This document shows positions 26,042 to 38,540 of a stretch of DNA of 64,000 nt, piece after piece. The translations under genes and the position numbers were made by a program. Source of the stretch: Oxyruncus cristatus. Its lineage: Eukaryota > Chordata > Aves > Passeriformes > Cotingidae. Position 1 is the first letter of the stretch; each line of letters opens with the position of its first letter. Below the pieces are notes generated by a model. That model ran no database searches and was not told the origin of the DNA. It saw only the letters and a list, made by a program, of their open reading frames with translations. The stretch covers positions 1,154,711-1,218,710 of the forward strand of contig VXAY01004360.1 in NCBI GenBank assembly GCA_013399855.1, given 5' to 3'.

Positions 26042-28084
26042 TGCATTTTCTTTATCTTTTGTGTGCTCCAGTGCTACATGAAGAATTTGAAATTGGGTTG
26101 CATGTTCCTGAGCTTTAGTCATATTTTGCTTTTGTTCCACTCGAGGCATGGTGCTGAGTTTTAAGGAAGTGAGGACGGCAGTGGATGAAATCTAAAGCCA
26201 TCATTTCTTTTGCTGATTTATTTCTCCTGTTACTGAAACTTTTTGATGGTGATTTAATTAAGTAGCTTAGTTTTAGTTCCCCCTGTTCTTGCTCTATTAA
26301 TTAATTAGTGCTCTGCTCCTGGTTAAGCAGTGACATTTCTTATTAAAAGGTCATTTTGAAAGGTAGGGATGGGCAAATAATTTATAATCAATAATGCTTT
26401 TTGCCAAACGTTGCTGAGGGGATTGCAAAATCTTTGACCTTATTTGTGTATTTTCTGTGTGCATCTTCCTGCAGGAATAACTTTCTGTAAGTGGCAGGTG
26501 CTTGTGTCAGACATGCAGCGGGATTTCTCTCCCTGATATTTCAGGTCAAGGGACTCGGTAGCACTTGGGGTAAAATTGTCAAAAAGGACAAAAGACCATA
26601 ATAACTAGTCAGCAATTTCATTTTTATTTGACATTGAAAATTGAAGCTGAAATATAATCTTCATACATTAATACCAGTTTAAATTTGATAGACGTATTAG
26701 TTTGTACAAGACTCTAGGTAAAACCCTCGTGCCTTGTAACATATAATCTATATGCAAAAACTGAAACTGCACTGCAAGTCATATTTAAAAGTATTTCTTT
26801 TGAAGTAGAAAAGTCAACTTTTACTCCAGGTGAGTCTGAAGACAGAGAAAAGACCAGCAAAGTAAGCAGCAATGTCCTTCTCTTTAATGTTCAGAACTAG
26901 AGAGATAGAAGTGGATAAGTTCTATTTATTTGCATGTATCTTCAGCTCCCTCCCCTTCTCTTTCATACAACATTAATACCTGGAAATGGGAACTGTTTAT
27001 TTTTGGGTAGCAGGTGCTTCCTTCATTTGTTACAGGCTCCACCAGTCTGGTCCCTTCTGCCTGGTGATCACCAGGGATTATTTCAGGGAGATCTAATTTG
27101 CCCAAGATCATGCAATTTTATCTAGAAGGTAGCTTAGGTTGAATGAGCTAGTAAACCTTACATCACTATTGACCTAAGTTTAGCGTCAAAATAGCAAGAA
27201 ATCCAAGTATCTCTCTAGTCCTATTTAAGGTTTTCAGATCAGCTGGTTTGGACCTATTTCTGTGCATCAGTTTTTGAAGTACAGCAACAGACTGTGTGGT
27301 TTCATTTTATGGTATGTTCATTACTGAGGTGCTGAGAGGACTCAGCTTCTCAGCAGCTCCACAAAACATGCATGCAGTGACAGAATCTCACTGAGATCTC
27401 AGACTTTGCTACCTAAAATAGTTTCATAACATCTCTTGTAGATACTTTCATCTGAAAAGCATATTGGCATTGTGTAATGAATAGAAAGAAGAAAATTCCA
27501 ATACTTTCAGTAAAACAGTGATTGACTAAAAAAATGCATCTTTAAGACCAAGATTTGATAATGTGGGGACTTGAATCCTCCTCAGTGTCTGAACATTCTG
27601 CTAAATGATTTTGCTTTGAAATTTTCAGCATCAGTTTTGTTTAGCTTGAACTCAGCTCACCTCTGTAACAGTGATTTCCCTTACTCTATTCATCTTAACC
27701 CCAAAAAGTATTTTTCTCACTGCTGTTACAAAATGGATTTATCGCTACACACACATTTTTTAAAAAAATAGTTATTTACTATTTTTATTTGGCGTTTTTT
27801 TCTTATTAATGATTGTTAGGGTGGTTTATTAGAAGTTTTAAATATTTTACATATAGATCACTTCCAGAGAGTGATATGTCATAAACACTGCTAGCATCAG
27901 CAAAATACAGTGAGTTAATTTACACAAGATTAATCCAGCTTGCTCTGGGACTGGTACATTCTGTTTAATCTTACATGAAATAAAGTTATTAATTTTATAT
28001 AGTTTTCATTTTCACAATAAAATTCTCTTCTGTGAAGTGTAATTGCATTCCTATTGTTTGTAATTCTGTAGTCCTTTCAGTTAG

Positions 28085-28285
28085 GGCAGTTCTTTACAGA
28101 GGAAGATAGGGACCCTTCCTGAGGAACCTACTCTTACTACACAGTCAAGACAGGCAGAGAAAGAGGACACTCAAGTGGTGTGATTTGCCAAAGGTCGCAC
28201 CACAAGCCATCAGCAGAGTGAGAAGCAGAATCCAGATCACCGTAACCTCATTCCAGTACTGGATCTAGTGACCATGCTACCTCTT
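28085..28285 (-). mobile_element. MIR-like (CORE-SINE) relic, antisense, next to exon W3
   Basis: Plus-strand blocks match reversed MIR: 'gtgatttgccaaaggtcgca' (MIR: 'gtgacttgcccaaggtcaca'), 'cacaagccatcagcagagtg', 'agaagcagaatccagatcac', 'ccagtactggatctagtgac', 'catgctacctctt'. Diverged but collinear over about 110 bases. It ends about 35 bases before the W3 exon, so the branch-point region of this intron abuts an ancient SINE. Match is from memory; an alternative is a related CORE-SINE. Confidence 0.6.
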
Positions 28286-28320
28286 AATATGTCACTGTTC
28301 TTGTTGTTCTCTTTTAATAG

Positions 28321-28401
28321 TTCGAGATCGGGTACGATCAAAAATGGAGAGAGATATTTTGGCAGAAGTGAACCATCCCTTCATAGTCAAGCTTCATTAT
28401 G
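28321..28401 (+). CDS. RPS6KA2: RPS6KA2 exon W3: alpha-C helix
   Basis: 81 bases, phase 1 to 1, about residues 100-126. It reads (V)[16 protein letters not shown], then [10 protein letters not shown]. The glutamate of MERDIL (about residue 109) is the alpha-C glutamate that salt-bridges the ATP lysine of W2. [12 protein letters not shown] forms beta-4 and the PIF-pocket side of the small lobe. The acceptor is CTCTTTTAATAG|TTC and the donor TATG|GTAACT. Split codons give Val at the 5' side and Ala at the 3' side. The length is a multiple of three, so skipping would keep the frame but remove the whole alpha-C element. [12 protein letters not shown] distinguishes RSK3 from RSK2 (RTKMERDILVEV). 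Confidence 0.96.
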
Positions 28402-29258
<857 letters not shown>

Positions 29259-30270
29259 TAGATCTTTAACTTAAAAATTAAAGACTGTCTTGGATTCAGA
29301 ACCAGTAGGAATGAAAAATGACCTTGGGAATAGTCCTATGTATGTGTAATAGAGCTGTCTCATCTTGCATGTTTGAGTGGATTCTTAAAAATTGTATTTG
29401 AATTATGCCATGGGTAATGCGGCAGATACCATGTAGGCATCACTGTCAGAGAAAATTGCACCACTGCTAAGCCATTCCAATAGCAAAATAGCCCCGACAC
29501 ATGGCTTTCAAAATAAATCTTGGCTGTGATGAGAAACAGTCTGAGAAATCAATCCCCAATACCTTTCCCCCCGAGCAGAGAACACTGGAAAAACAGACAC
29601 GCTGCCAGCAGAGAGAAGACATGGCCATGGGTCATGATCAGCTACTGCAGCAAGTGGGAAGAGCGCTGCTCCGGGAGCAGCTGCTGGGAGCAGGTCAGGG
29701 GCCACACATGACCCCAAGGCTGGGAGGCTGCCTCACCTGCTCTTCTCCTGCCTGCAAGGAGCAGCTACTGCTTCCATCACCTTCCCAGGCTCTCATCCCT
29801 TCCCTGTCTTCTGCATGCCCTGCCCCTGGAGAGGGGCTGCTGCTGCTTAAGGAAATGGCAGCCAGGGAACGGCCCAAACTTGAGTCTTGCTGATGCCCAC
29901 ACAGAGCAGCTCCAGTGGGTTTTCTAGGTTCATTTACCTCTTTCCTGCATCTCCAAACACCTCTGTGAGCCAGCAATCTTAGAGACATCCCTGTGTGCAT
30001 TGCAGGAGGCTCCAGTGAGACGGGCTGGCTGCCCTAGAATTGTCTGCACCCTGGTGTTCTCTGTCCCCAACACGATGCCCCCAGCCCATGGTCACTTTCC
30101 AGGGTGTGGAGACAGGGGTGCAGGAAACCACTTATAACACAGTCTTTAAAGATGGGGACCTTTCAATGCCGTCTTGAGGGGAAGCTCTGTTGCTCTTCTT
30201 GGGTTTGGGGAGTTACTGAAGGACTAAAAAAGCTGTGAAAACAGCATCCTCAGTCAAAACTTCCCTAGCT

Positions 30271-30283
30271 CCCCCCCCCCCCC
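30271..30283. repeat. poly(C), 13 bases
   Basis: Uninterrupted run of 13 C. It sits just downstream of the GC-rich part of the intron. Homopolymer length may be imprecise in the assembly. Confidence 0.85.
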
Positions 30284-30935
30284 TTCAATTCCTGATTCTG
30301 TGACGTGCTGCAGGCTGCTGTGTGCACCACAGCTTGGGACCCCAAGTATTTGCTTTGAAGGCTTGTTTGCTAATGCAAGAAGACATTGGCAACAGGTTAA
30401 TTACGCTGCTGGGTAATGATGCTTCTATAAGTACTTAGTACATGATAGCAGTTATTTTTAATATGAGGAAAAAGATTAAAAAGCCCTGTAAAATATCCTT
30501 CTGCTGTTTGTCATGAGACCAGGCAACATTGCCATCACAGCAAGGGCCTCTCTGGCTGCATGGAAGAAGAGAGAAGACGTGACTCTTGCCTACAGAGGGC
30601 AGGTCCCTGTTCTGTACAACCAGAGAACTCAGATGTGGAAGATAAAAACTCAGATTTTGTACTCCTTTAAAGCTTCACATTTTCCCCAAAGCTTTTCCAG
30701 TGCAATTCACTGACTTCTCTGCTTTATCCCATCACAAAGGAGTCCTCTTAACTTGACAGTAAAAATGTACTCTTTTTCCAGTGTTTGAGCTCACATTGTC
30801 TACCTATATTTTGCAACCATTTAATGGCAAGGTATTGCAAAGGAAGAAGTTCTGGGAAAACTTGTACTGTTTGTAATTTGTTATTATAGATTTACTTGAA
30901 TGGTATTGATTTCAGCGGACTTTCAGTCAAATCCC

Positions 30936-30986
30936 ATATCTATCTATCTATCTATCTATATATATCTATATATATATATATATATC
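30936..30986. repeat. compound (ATCT)n-(AT)n microsatellite
   Basis: Five or more ATCT units pass into an AT run interrupted once by ATCT. Likely length-polymorphic. Confidence 0.9.
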
Positions 30987-32315
30987 TCACATGAGTGCAT
31001 GCAAAGCTTGCCCATTTCTTGCTCTGTCTTTCTGAGACATCTGACTTTAAGGTGTATCTCTATAGATTAGATTTTTCCCTGATTCTATTGATTTAATTTC
31101 TTGACTACATTATTTATTTTAAACCTTATAAATAATTAAAATTTATTTTGAACATTAGTGCAACTTTTGCCTTCAGTACAATTAAATTTTTAGTCGTGGT
31201 TTTTGCTTGTGTATTTATTTATTATTTTGCTTGTATTTTTATTTCTAGCCTTTACAGTGAAATTCTTAATTAAATTGTGAGACATCTGTTCTCTGAATCA
31301 TCTCTTTTTTCTCTCAGCTGTCTGGAGCTTCTCAGAGCACTTAAGTATTTTGCCTACCCCTTTCAGAGAACAGAGACCTAATTTTAAAATCAAACTCTGC
31401 GACTTCTACTGTAGTATTTACATACTGTGGTATTTACATATGACAAGTAAATTTGTATTGAACTGACTCATTTTACTTCTGTTTTGCTTAGTATTCACAT
31501 TTGTGTGTCCAATATATCAGCTTCTCTTTCTGCATTATTATCTCTGTGCATATTGAAATTTAATGAAAGGGAAAGTCTGAGAGACAGTGAAAGCTGAACC
31601 AAAGCAGTTTCTTGCCATCTGAGTTTTCAAGCTTAGTGGTTTTTTATTGACAGAAGTTTCTTCTCACCTAAAACAGGGCTTTCAGTTTTAGCAGTATCCT
31701 GTATCAGCTACAGAAAAAATGGCCCTCAGTTTATACCTCATCAGGCTCTGGATGTTAGACAACATATCACTGCTTAGGGCATAGGCACTGAGATTCCTGG
31801 AACCCTCAATGTATGGGGTTTTAAATCCATCTCAAAGTCTCTTCATGCTGTGTATTCTGCTCAGATTTGGAAGCATTTCCCTTCCCCAGAAAAGTTTTCC
31901 TGTGCTGTTTCCTCGGATTTTTGGTAACCAAATGCCAAGATTTTAGCAAATTAAGGGATATGAAAGCAATAAGGACTTCACTGAATGTATTTAATTTTGC
32001 CATACATTTCCAAATGCTAAGGAGTTAAAACCTTATTCATATTATTGTGACATGATGTCATCTAAACAGATAAAACAGATGAATAAGAGCAGCACGTTTT
32101 GAGGAACAGAAGTACTTAGCAGATTAAGTTTCGTTTTGTGAGGAGAATCTGGTTAGAATTGTTAGTGTGAGCACAGACAAATTATGGAAAATTGAACCTG
32201 ATATGATGGTCCTTCCAGCATGCCCAAGTTAGACAATTCCTCCCCTGTCTGTTTAAGGCAAGCCAGCCCACCACTGTCCAATAAATAGATGTGTTCTTCT
32301 CTTCCTTCGCTCTAG

Positions 32316-32423
<108 letters not shown>

Positions 32424-35329
32424 TAAGTTAACAAGAAAAAGCAAACTGAAACATAAATACATGAACTTTTAGGTTGTTTCTGCTCCTTGTCAAGCTACTA
32501 AATCAGGTGTCAGAGGCTCTGCCTTCCTTCTTGTATGTGAGACTCTACACAAGGCCCTCTAATAGCAGTAGGGTCTTCCTATCAAATCATTTTAGCATGA
32601 GGCCAAATGTGCTCCAGTATGATGGGACCTTTGTGTGCCTGGCCTTCAGTTTAGTGAATGATAGCACAGGCTTCAGATCCCTGTGCCTTTAGCACTGTTC
32701 TCTATTTGCAGCATTTAATCTGGCCTTCCCCTTGATGCAGTGTAAACCACTCAAAGCAACTCCACTTCCAGCTGATACTAAATATGTCATGGTCATGGCA
32801 CTGTTCAGTTTTACTGTAGCCATCACTTAAAGTGAATAAGCATGTCTGAAAACTAGTGTACCTGTTAGCTCACAAGAGCTAATAATCAGATAATCAGATT
32901 TTTAAATACACTTTTACTAACTATCCAAAATATTTTCCAAAGATTTCTTCTCGGATCTGCAGCTATTTTTTACTCCTAACATGGTGCTATGGAGCATTTT
33001 CCTTTCTCCTGTTTTATTTTCAGTTCTTCAGAAGAGCAAACGACACCCTCAGTGCTATCACTGGGAGCGGCATGATACTGTTTTTATTCCATGCCCTTTG
33101 CCTTGTGCTTTGCCTGCAGTTGCTGTGCCGGCTCAAATAAAGCAGGCTGCAACATTTAAAAGTTACCAACCTTTTTAATGTAATGGTCGCCATCATTTAT
33201 AAAAGGTGACCATCAAGGGCAGTCTGCTTGGCAGTTGCTTACAATTTCAAAGCCTAACAACAAAGCAGCCTTTTCCTTCCATGACATCAAATTGAAAAAT
33301 CTGCAGCTCTTTCTTTAAAGTACAGTGTTATTGCTCTCACTCATGGACAAAACAAGAAACCAAAAGTGAGAGAAAGTGGACTTTGGCAGTGGGAAGTTGA
33401 AGGGGAGGAAGCTGTTTATCCACATTACAGTTCCATGTGATTCATATTTTAAGTTCAATTTTATGTTTTGGTTAGAAAAGTAATAGTAGTAGTACTATTC
33501 AAATTCAACAGATGTACATAACAAGAGCTCTCATTCTTTTGGACTAGAAACTGTTTTGCGGGTGATCAAATTTTCCAGTCTAGTCCATTTATGCAACCAA
33601 AACTGAAAACCAGTCTTAGACAAATATGGGAAGTAATCCTCCAAATCAAACAACCGGAGGGAGCAAAGTACCGGTTTGTTACTCATATGAAATGCAGGTA
33701 GGCAACCATCACACCACAGCTGCCACAGCCATATGCTGTTGCATTGTCTGCCAGAAGTTCTTCAGTTTCAGCTTCATTCTGAATTGCTTTTTTATCCACC
33801 TAGCATCAACAATCATGTACATAATAGAGTAACTCCAGTTATAGGTTTTCAGTTTTAAACTTTGCTTCTAGTGAGCATATGTATGAATCATGCACTGCTT
33901 TCCTGTCTGATGTTAGGTGAAGCTGATTTTCAAGCTAACACATGATATATGAATCTGCTATTTGAAGGTATCCAGACATGAGCTGGAATATTCAAGTATA
34001 AGTCACAATGCTGCTACATTTATAGGGACATGCTGTAATTTTTTGCTTTAGGACAACCAAGGAGAAAATTAAGTGCATGTCAAAACCATCCACTGAGAAC
34101 TGGATTTTTCAGAGTTTTCATCATGAAATGTCACCTTGCATTTCAAAGCACATCTCTCAATGACTCCAGTTGGAAGTGAGAGCACTTAAAATTTTTGCAG
34201 ACCAAGCTGCAGTGCTTTAACTCAGGGATCAATGAATCGAGAAATGAGAGCTCACCTAAGAAAGGAATGTGTCACTGATTTCCCATTGTCAAATAGAAGC
34301 GTGTCGAAAAGATGGAATCCAGCTTTCTATGTGTTTTTGTCTGAGCTGAAACCAGCCATCCCCTTCACTGTACCACTTCGCTGAAGTCCCTGGGTGTTAC
34401 CAGTCTCCCAACTGGGACAAGATTTCTCTGGAAGAAAACAGAAGGTGTTATCATGTAACTGAAGACTTTTATATAGTGAGTGGCAAACCTCACTCTTGTA
34501 TTTCCTAACTTTTGTAGATACGGTTTATGGTCTTTTATGTACAGTTAAATGGATAGCAGTAATACAGTTTACTTTGGATACAATTGCCATAGTATAAAAT
34601 TAGTTTACATGAATATTACTGTTGTACAGGAAAGGGAATGACCCAGAAGTTCATACTTGGAGATAAAGCAAGGCATCTGATTGAAAACCACATCTTTTAA
34701 AAATAGCTCTATTAGTGCAAAGCCTATGTGTAGTCATACCTAGGACAGCAGAGCATGACAGCCTGTGATTTCACTGGAACTTAAGGTTTACATTAAAATA
34801 AATAGATACAACAGAATAAAGAAATTATTCTTAAGGGAAAAATTGCTAATTTTTTAAGTTACATCTAGGAAAGAATAGATTTCAGATAAGACAATAGAGG
34901 AAATTAGGACCATCCCAGGATGTTCTCATCCTCCCCCTGCCTCAGGGCTAGGTTGAATATATCAAGGCCATTACAGGTGTGTTGCTAACCTAGTCTTAAA
35001 ATAGCTGCTGGTCTCCATAGGAGGCCTAGAAAGGACATCTAGAAAGTAGTCCAAATAGGTAATTGAAATTTCTTTGCTGCTGTTTCAGGCCACTGCTCCT
35101 TGTCCTATCGTCCTGGACTCCCCAGTCTGCTTGTCCTGCTCTCAGTCTCAGGGGACTGCAAGCACATCATTCTTCTGTACACTGAACTCTTCTTCAGTAG
35201 TCAGTCTTTATAGGTGTTCAATCATTCTCATTCCTTGCCATTGGTTTCCTTTGATACCTATCTCCTTTGAAGTGAAACATGCAGAATCCCACACAGAAGA
35301 GGCATTGCCGGTCTGATTAGAGCATGAGG

Positions 35330-35545
35330 TTTACTCTATCAGATTTGCAGAACTGAGATAAACTAATTAGTTTGTAATTTCCCAATTCTCTCTCTTCCTT
35401 GCTTTGTTAAAAATAGGCACTGCATTTGATCTTTCAGTGCTTTTGCTGTCCTTCAGAAGCTTCCAAAAGTAACTTCTAATAGGTTTGAGATTGCTTCAGT
35501 CAGCTCTGTAAGTATCCTAAAATGAAGTTAATCGGAATTGTTTAT
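35330..35545 (-). mobile_element. old CR1/L3-type LINE fragment, antisense
   Basis: The plus strand shows the reversed order of an old CR1 reverse-transcriptase-proximal region. 'aactgagataaactaatt' and 'tttgtaatttccc' come first, then 'ttgttaaaaataggcactgc', a diverged block, and 'cagtcagctctgtaagtatc' with 'ctaaaatgaagtt'. The 'taaaaataggcactgcattt' block is the strongest. Ends are approximate; assignment from memory. Confidence 0.6.
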
Positions 35546-36490
35546 GTCAAAAAAACTAGTTAGAAAATAGCACTGTTCAGACCACTTGAAAGAGCCCTCG
35601 GTACATTAAAATTTAAGGTTCAGATTTTTTTTAAGATTCCTTGAGCAAAAATCCATGTTAGCAATTGAAAGTTATGAATTTTATGTGCAACTGAGAGTAG
35701 TTCTACAGGCAGCTGTACTTACTTCAAAAAGGCAAGAAATTGAGTTTTCTAGTTAAATTCTTGTTTAGAACAAGCAGATGCTTCCCTTAAATTGTTGCAG
35801 CCAAATTCTTCTCCTTGAGTTGTCTCAATTATTTCAGTGGCATCTCTTGTGGAACAAGGTATTGTTTAATCATGCTGAGAGCCATTGAGTTACTTACATG
35901 GTGAGGCACATTTTTATTTAAGAACTGCAGGATCAAGCCGTTATGTATGGTAAATATACCAAAGTAGAAAGATGGCAACTTTTAAAGTAGTATGTGATGC
36001 ATATGTTATTTCTTATGTAGTGGTTTAAGAGTATGAGTGACTTAGAAGTAACTCTACAATCTGAAAATGCACAGACTTTAATATTTATCCTTGCTTTTTT
36101 TCTCTCCAGGAACCTAGGTGCACCTTGATACAATTCTGTCAGAGGGGCTTTGATTAACAGGGAGTGTGTATGTTGTAAAGCCCTCGGTTGTCTGTACAAG
36201 GGGCAGTTCCTATATGTGCTCATATATCAACTTCTGATATGTTGAACTATATTCTAAAACACCAAACACCCAAACACCAACCGCCACTGTTGAATGCAAC
36301 ATGTTGCAAACCATGGCAATTCATTTATGAATGTAGCTGCCCTGTGTGGAGAGGGAAGATCTGAAAATCAGTAAAGGACAAAGGCTTATGGTGGAAAATA
36401 AACATCAGCTTCCATCAAAGTAAGCAGTCACTTTCTGGGACTTTGGGGTGTCAACAAAGCCACAGCAGAGAGGGGTTTATGTTCAGCAGG

Positions 36491-36530
36491 GTGAGATAGC
36501 ATGGGATCATGTGAGATAGTATGGGATCAT
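36491..36530. repeat. 20-base tandem duplication, two units
   Basis: GTGAGATAGCATGGGATCAT is followed directly by the same 20-mer with one C-to-T change. Two units only. Confidence 0.9.
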
Positions 36531-36775
36531 GCAAACACTGAAATGTCACAAAATGTTGACAGTTTGTGAGAATCTTCCTCTCTTTGATAGGTATTTGACT
36601 GCTTCATCTCGTACTTTCATAACAAAACCTGCAACCAAATGAAACACTCTTTATGGAGTTTCACATTTTCTTTCCAACCTGCAAATTTGGCTACCGTTTC
36701 TGAGAAGCATGAAGTGTGGGTTGAATCTTCTGCAAAACTGTGCTGACTTGGAAAAAAACTTAAATCATCCAAAGG

Positions 36776-36792
36776 AAAAAAAAAAAAAAAAA
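36776..36792. repeat. poly(A), 17 bases
   Basis: Uninterrupted run of 17 A. I see no recognisable gene-like sequence before it, so I do not call a retrocopy. Confidence 0.85.
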
Positions 36793-37211
36793 GCAGTCCT
36801 AGAGTTCCCGCTTGAATAGATTTGGCAGAACTTCACATTGATTTGGGTATGTTGGAGCTCAGAGTGAAGCCCAAAAGACTTGACTGAAAAACAAAAAGAG
36901 AGAGAGAAACGGGAGAGAATTGCTCTGGCCTTGATTTAAGACATGATATAAAACAATGCCAACAACTCATAATGAAAGCTTTTTATCCCCATGATAAACT
37001 TGCATCAAAAAACTACTATCGATTTTACAGTCTTTGGTCTACTATGAGCTTCTCTTGTAACTTGGAGTATGTCATTCCCCTGCTACTAACTTAGCTTCCC
37101 AGCCCCTGGCATGGCGATTTTCAGCCTTTGTTTTATGAAGGCATACTTTTAAACTGAGATCAGTGAAAGCAGTTTGAATGTTTGTGGGATGATCCTGATG
37201 CTAAAATGTTC

Positions 37212-37520
37212 AATCATAGAATAATAGAATATCGCCAAGACAACCCTAAGAGTCACACCATGTGTCTGAGAGCATTGTCCAAACACTTCTTGAACTATGT
37301 CAGGCTTGGTGCTGTGACCACTTGCCTAAGGCAGCTGTTCCAGTGCCCAACCACTCTCTGGGTGAAGAATGTTTTTCTGATATCCAGCCTGTACCTTGGG
37401 TCCTGTCACTAGAGAAAAGAGATTGGTGTCTGCCCCTCCAATTCCCCTCGTAAGGAAGCTGTAGACTGCAATGAATTCTCCCCTCAGTTTCCTCTTCTCA
37501 AAGACATAGCCTTATTTTGT
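37212..37520 (-). mobile_element. CR1 LINE 3' fragment, antisense (avian type)
   Basis: It begins with AATCATAGAATAATAGAAT, the reverse complement of the CR1 3' end (ATTCTATG-like units). The collinear reversed 3' region follows: 'cagctgttccagtgcccaac', 'gtgaagaatgtttttctgat', 'atccagcctgtacct', 'gtcctgtcactag', 'aatgaattctcccctcag', 'cctcttctc'. It is better preserved than the other CR1 pieces here, so younger, and 5' truncated as usual for CR1. The right end is approximate. Confidence 0.9.
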
Positions 37521-38513
37521 GGAATTTTTTGTTCCAAGCCTTTGTGTGGTTAACTTATTTATGATGTTGGTATATTTTTCACCAAATAATGGTTGTTACT
37601 GTTTTGAAGAGCAGGTCAGCAATGACAGTATCCTGTAAAAGCACTCAAACCTTAAACTGAACAAATAAAATGGAAAAATCTCATAGTGAAAGGTTATCAC
37701 TCAATGGAATTACAGCCTAGTTTAGCATTTAAAGGTAGTCTACTTTTTATGGGTTTTATAATTTTAAAACATTAATTTAGAGGAAATATTATTCTCAAGC
37801 CTGAATCACATTTACAACTTCTCCTTCTTTTTTCCGTTCCACAGAATAATACTAGTTTATTGCAGATTATCTTAGCCAAACCATAACTAAAGTAATTGTG
37901 ATTGTCACAATAGAATTTCTAGTATGGACATATTGGGATAAAAGGGAATTGTGAAGTGATAAAGATAAAAAGAGAAAACAAAGCATATGATCAGGTAATA
38001 AGTTTGCTTCTACAGTCAAAGGAAAACTATTTATTGTTGTAATTCGGATGTTTAGAAGCAGGTACGTTGTTCTTTGCTTCTTAATGTCACTCTGAGATAA
38101 TTCAGTGCAACAGTTGTCTTTTTTTTTTTTCTCACTTTTAGCATATTACTTTCTTTTTCCATCAAATATAATCTTTAGGTAGTAACTGTAACATTATTTG
38201 TGGTGGCAGATGGCAAATATGGAAACACCCAGCTGTCCAAAGAGTGCTGCCAGGGGCCAGAGGAAGCTGCCAGCAGCTGAGGGCATGGCATAAGGGTGGT
38301 TAGGGAACATGAGACAGAGGAAGAAACTGTAGATCAAGTTTTAGGGGATATAGAACACACAGTCATTGGACATCAGGATCCATTCATTGTGCTGCTCATG
38401 TGAACATTCACTGTGAGAAAGTCTGTTGTTGTGTGCTTCTGACTCACTTAACTAAGACAGTATTATTAGCGTGGTAGCTGTGTTGGTGTTGCCTCCATCC
38501 CTTTAAAAACGTA

Positions 38514-38540
38514 AGGTATGAACCCACAAAGTTCATACCT
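38514..38540. repeat. perfect inverted repeat, 10-base stem, 7-base loop
   Basis: AGGTATGAAC and GTTCATACCT are exact reverse complements separated by CCACAAA. A third AAGGTATGG occurs just downstream at about 38550. Function unknown. Confidence 0.85.

Larger units (their letters stand above)
7035..28320 (+). other. RPS6KA2: intron W2-W3 (21,286 bases, largest in the window)
   Basis: GTAAGG donor and CTCTTTTAATAG acceptor. It contains an old CR1 (15570-15855), MIR-like relics (about 16900-17080 and 28085-28285), a repeat present twice (18278-18368, 20084-20174), a pyrimidine tract (16441-16526), several homopolymers and a TA run. Relatively GC-rich non-repeat stretches occur at about 18830-19330 and 22900-23300; I recognise nothing in them. 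No nested gene, tRNA or other RNA gene was recognised on either strand. Confidence 0.9.

Noticed and set aside
26890..27140. Possible further MIR relic ('atttgcccaagatcatgcaa')
   Set aside because: Only one short block resembles MIR; the flanks do not follow its order.
29501..29893. 130-codon plus-strand open frame in the GC-rich island
   Set aside because: Open because the region is GC-rich; opposed frames are open too, and the translation has no known domain.
33060..33175. LTR-like end with AATAAA near 33138
   Set aside because: No paired LTR, no TG/CA ends with target duplication, no retroviral coding sequence nearby. A lone AATAAA is expected by chance.
36776..36792. A17 run as the tail of a processed pseudogene
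   Set aside because: The sequence before it has no open frame or recognisable gene and no flanking direct repeats.
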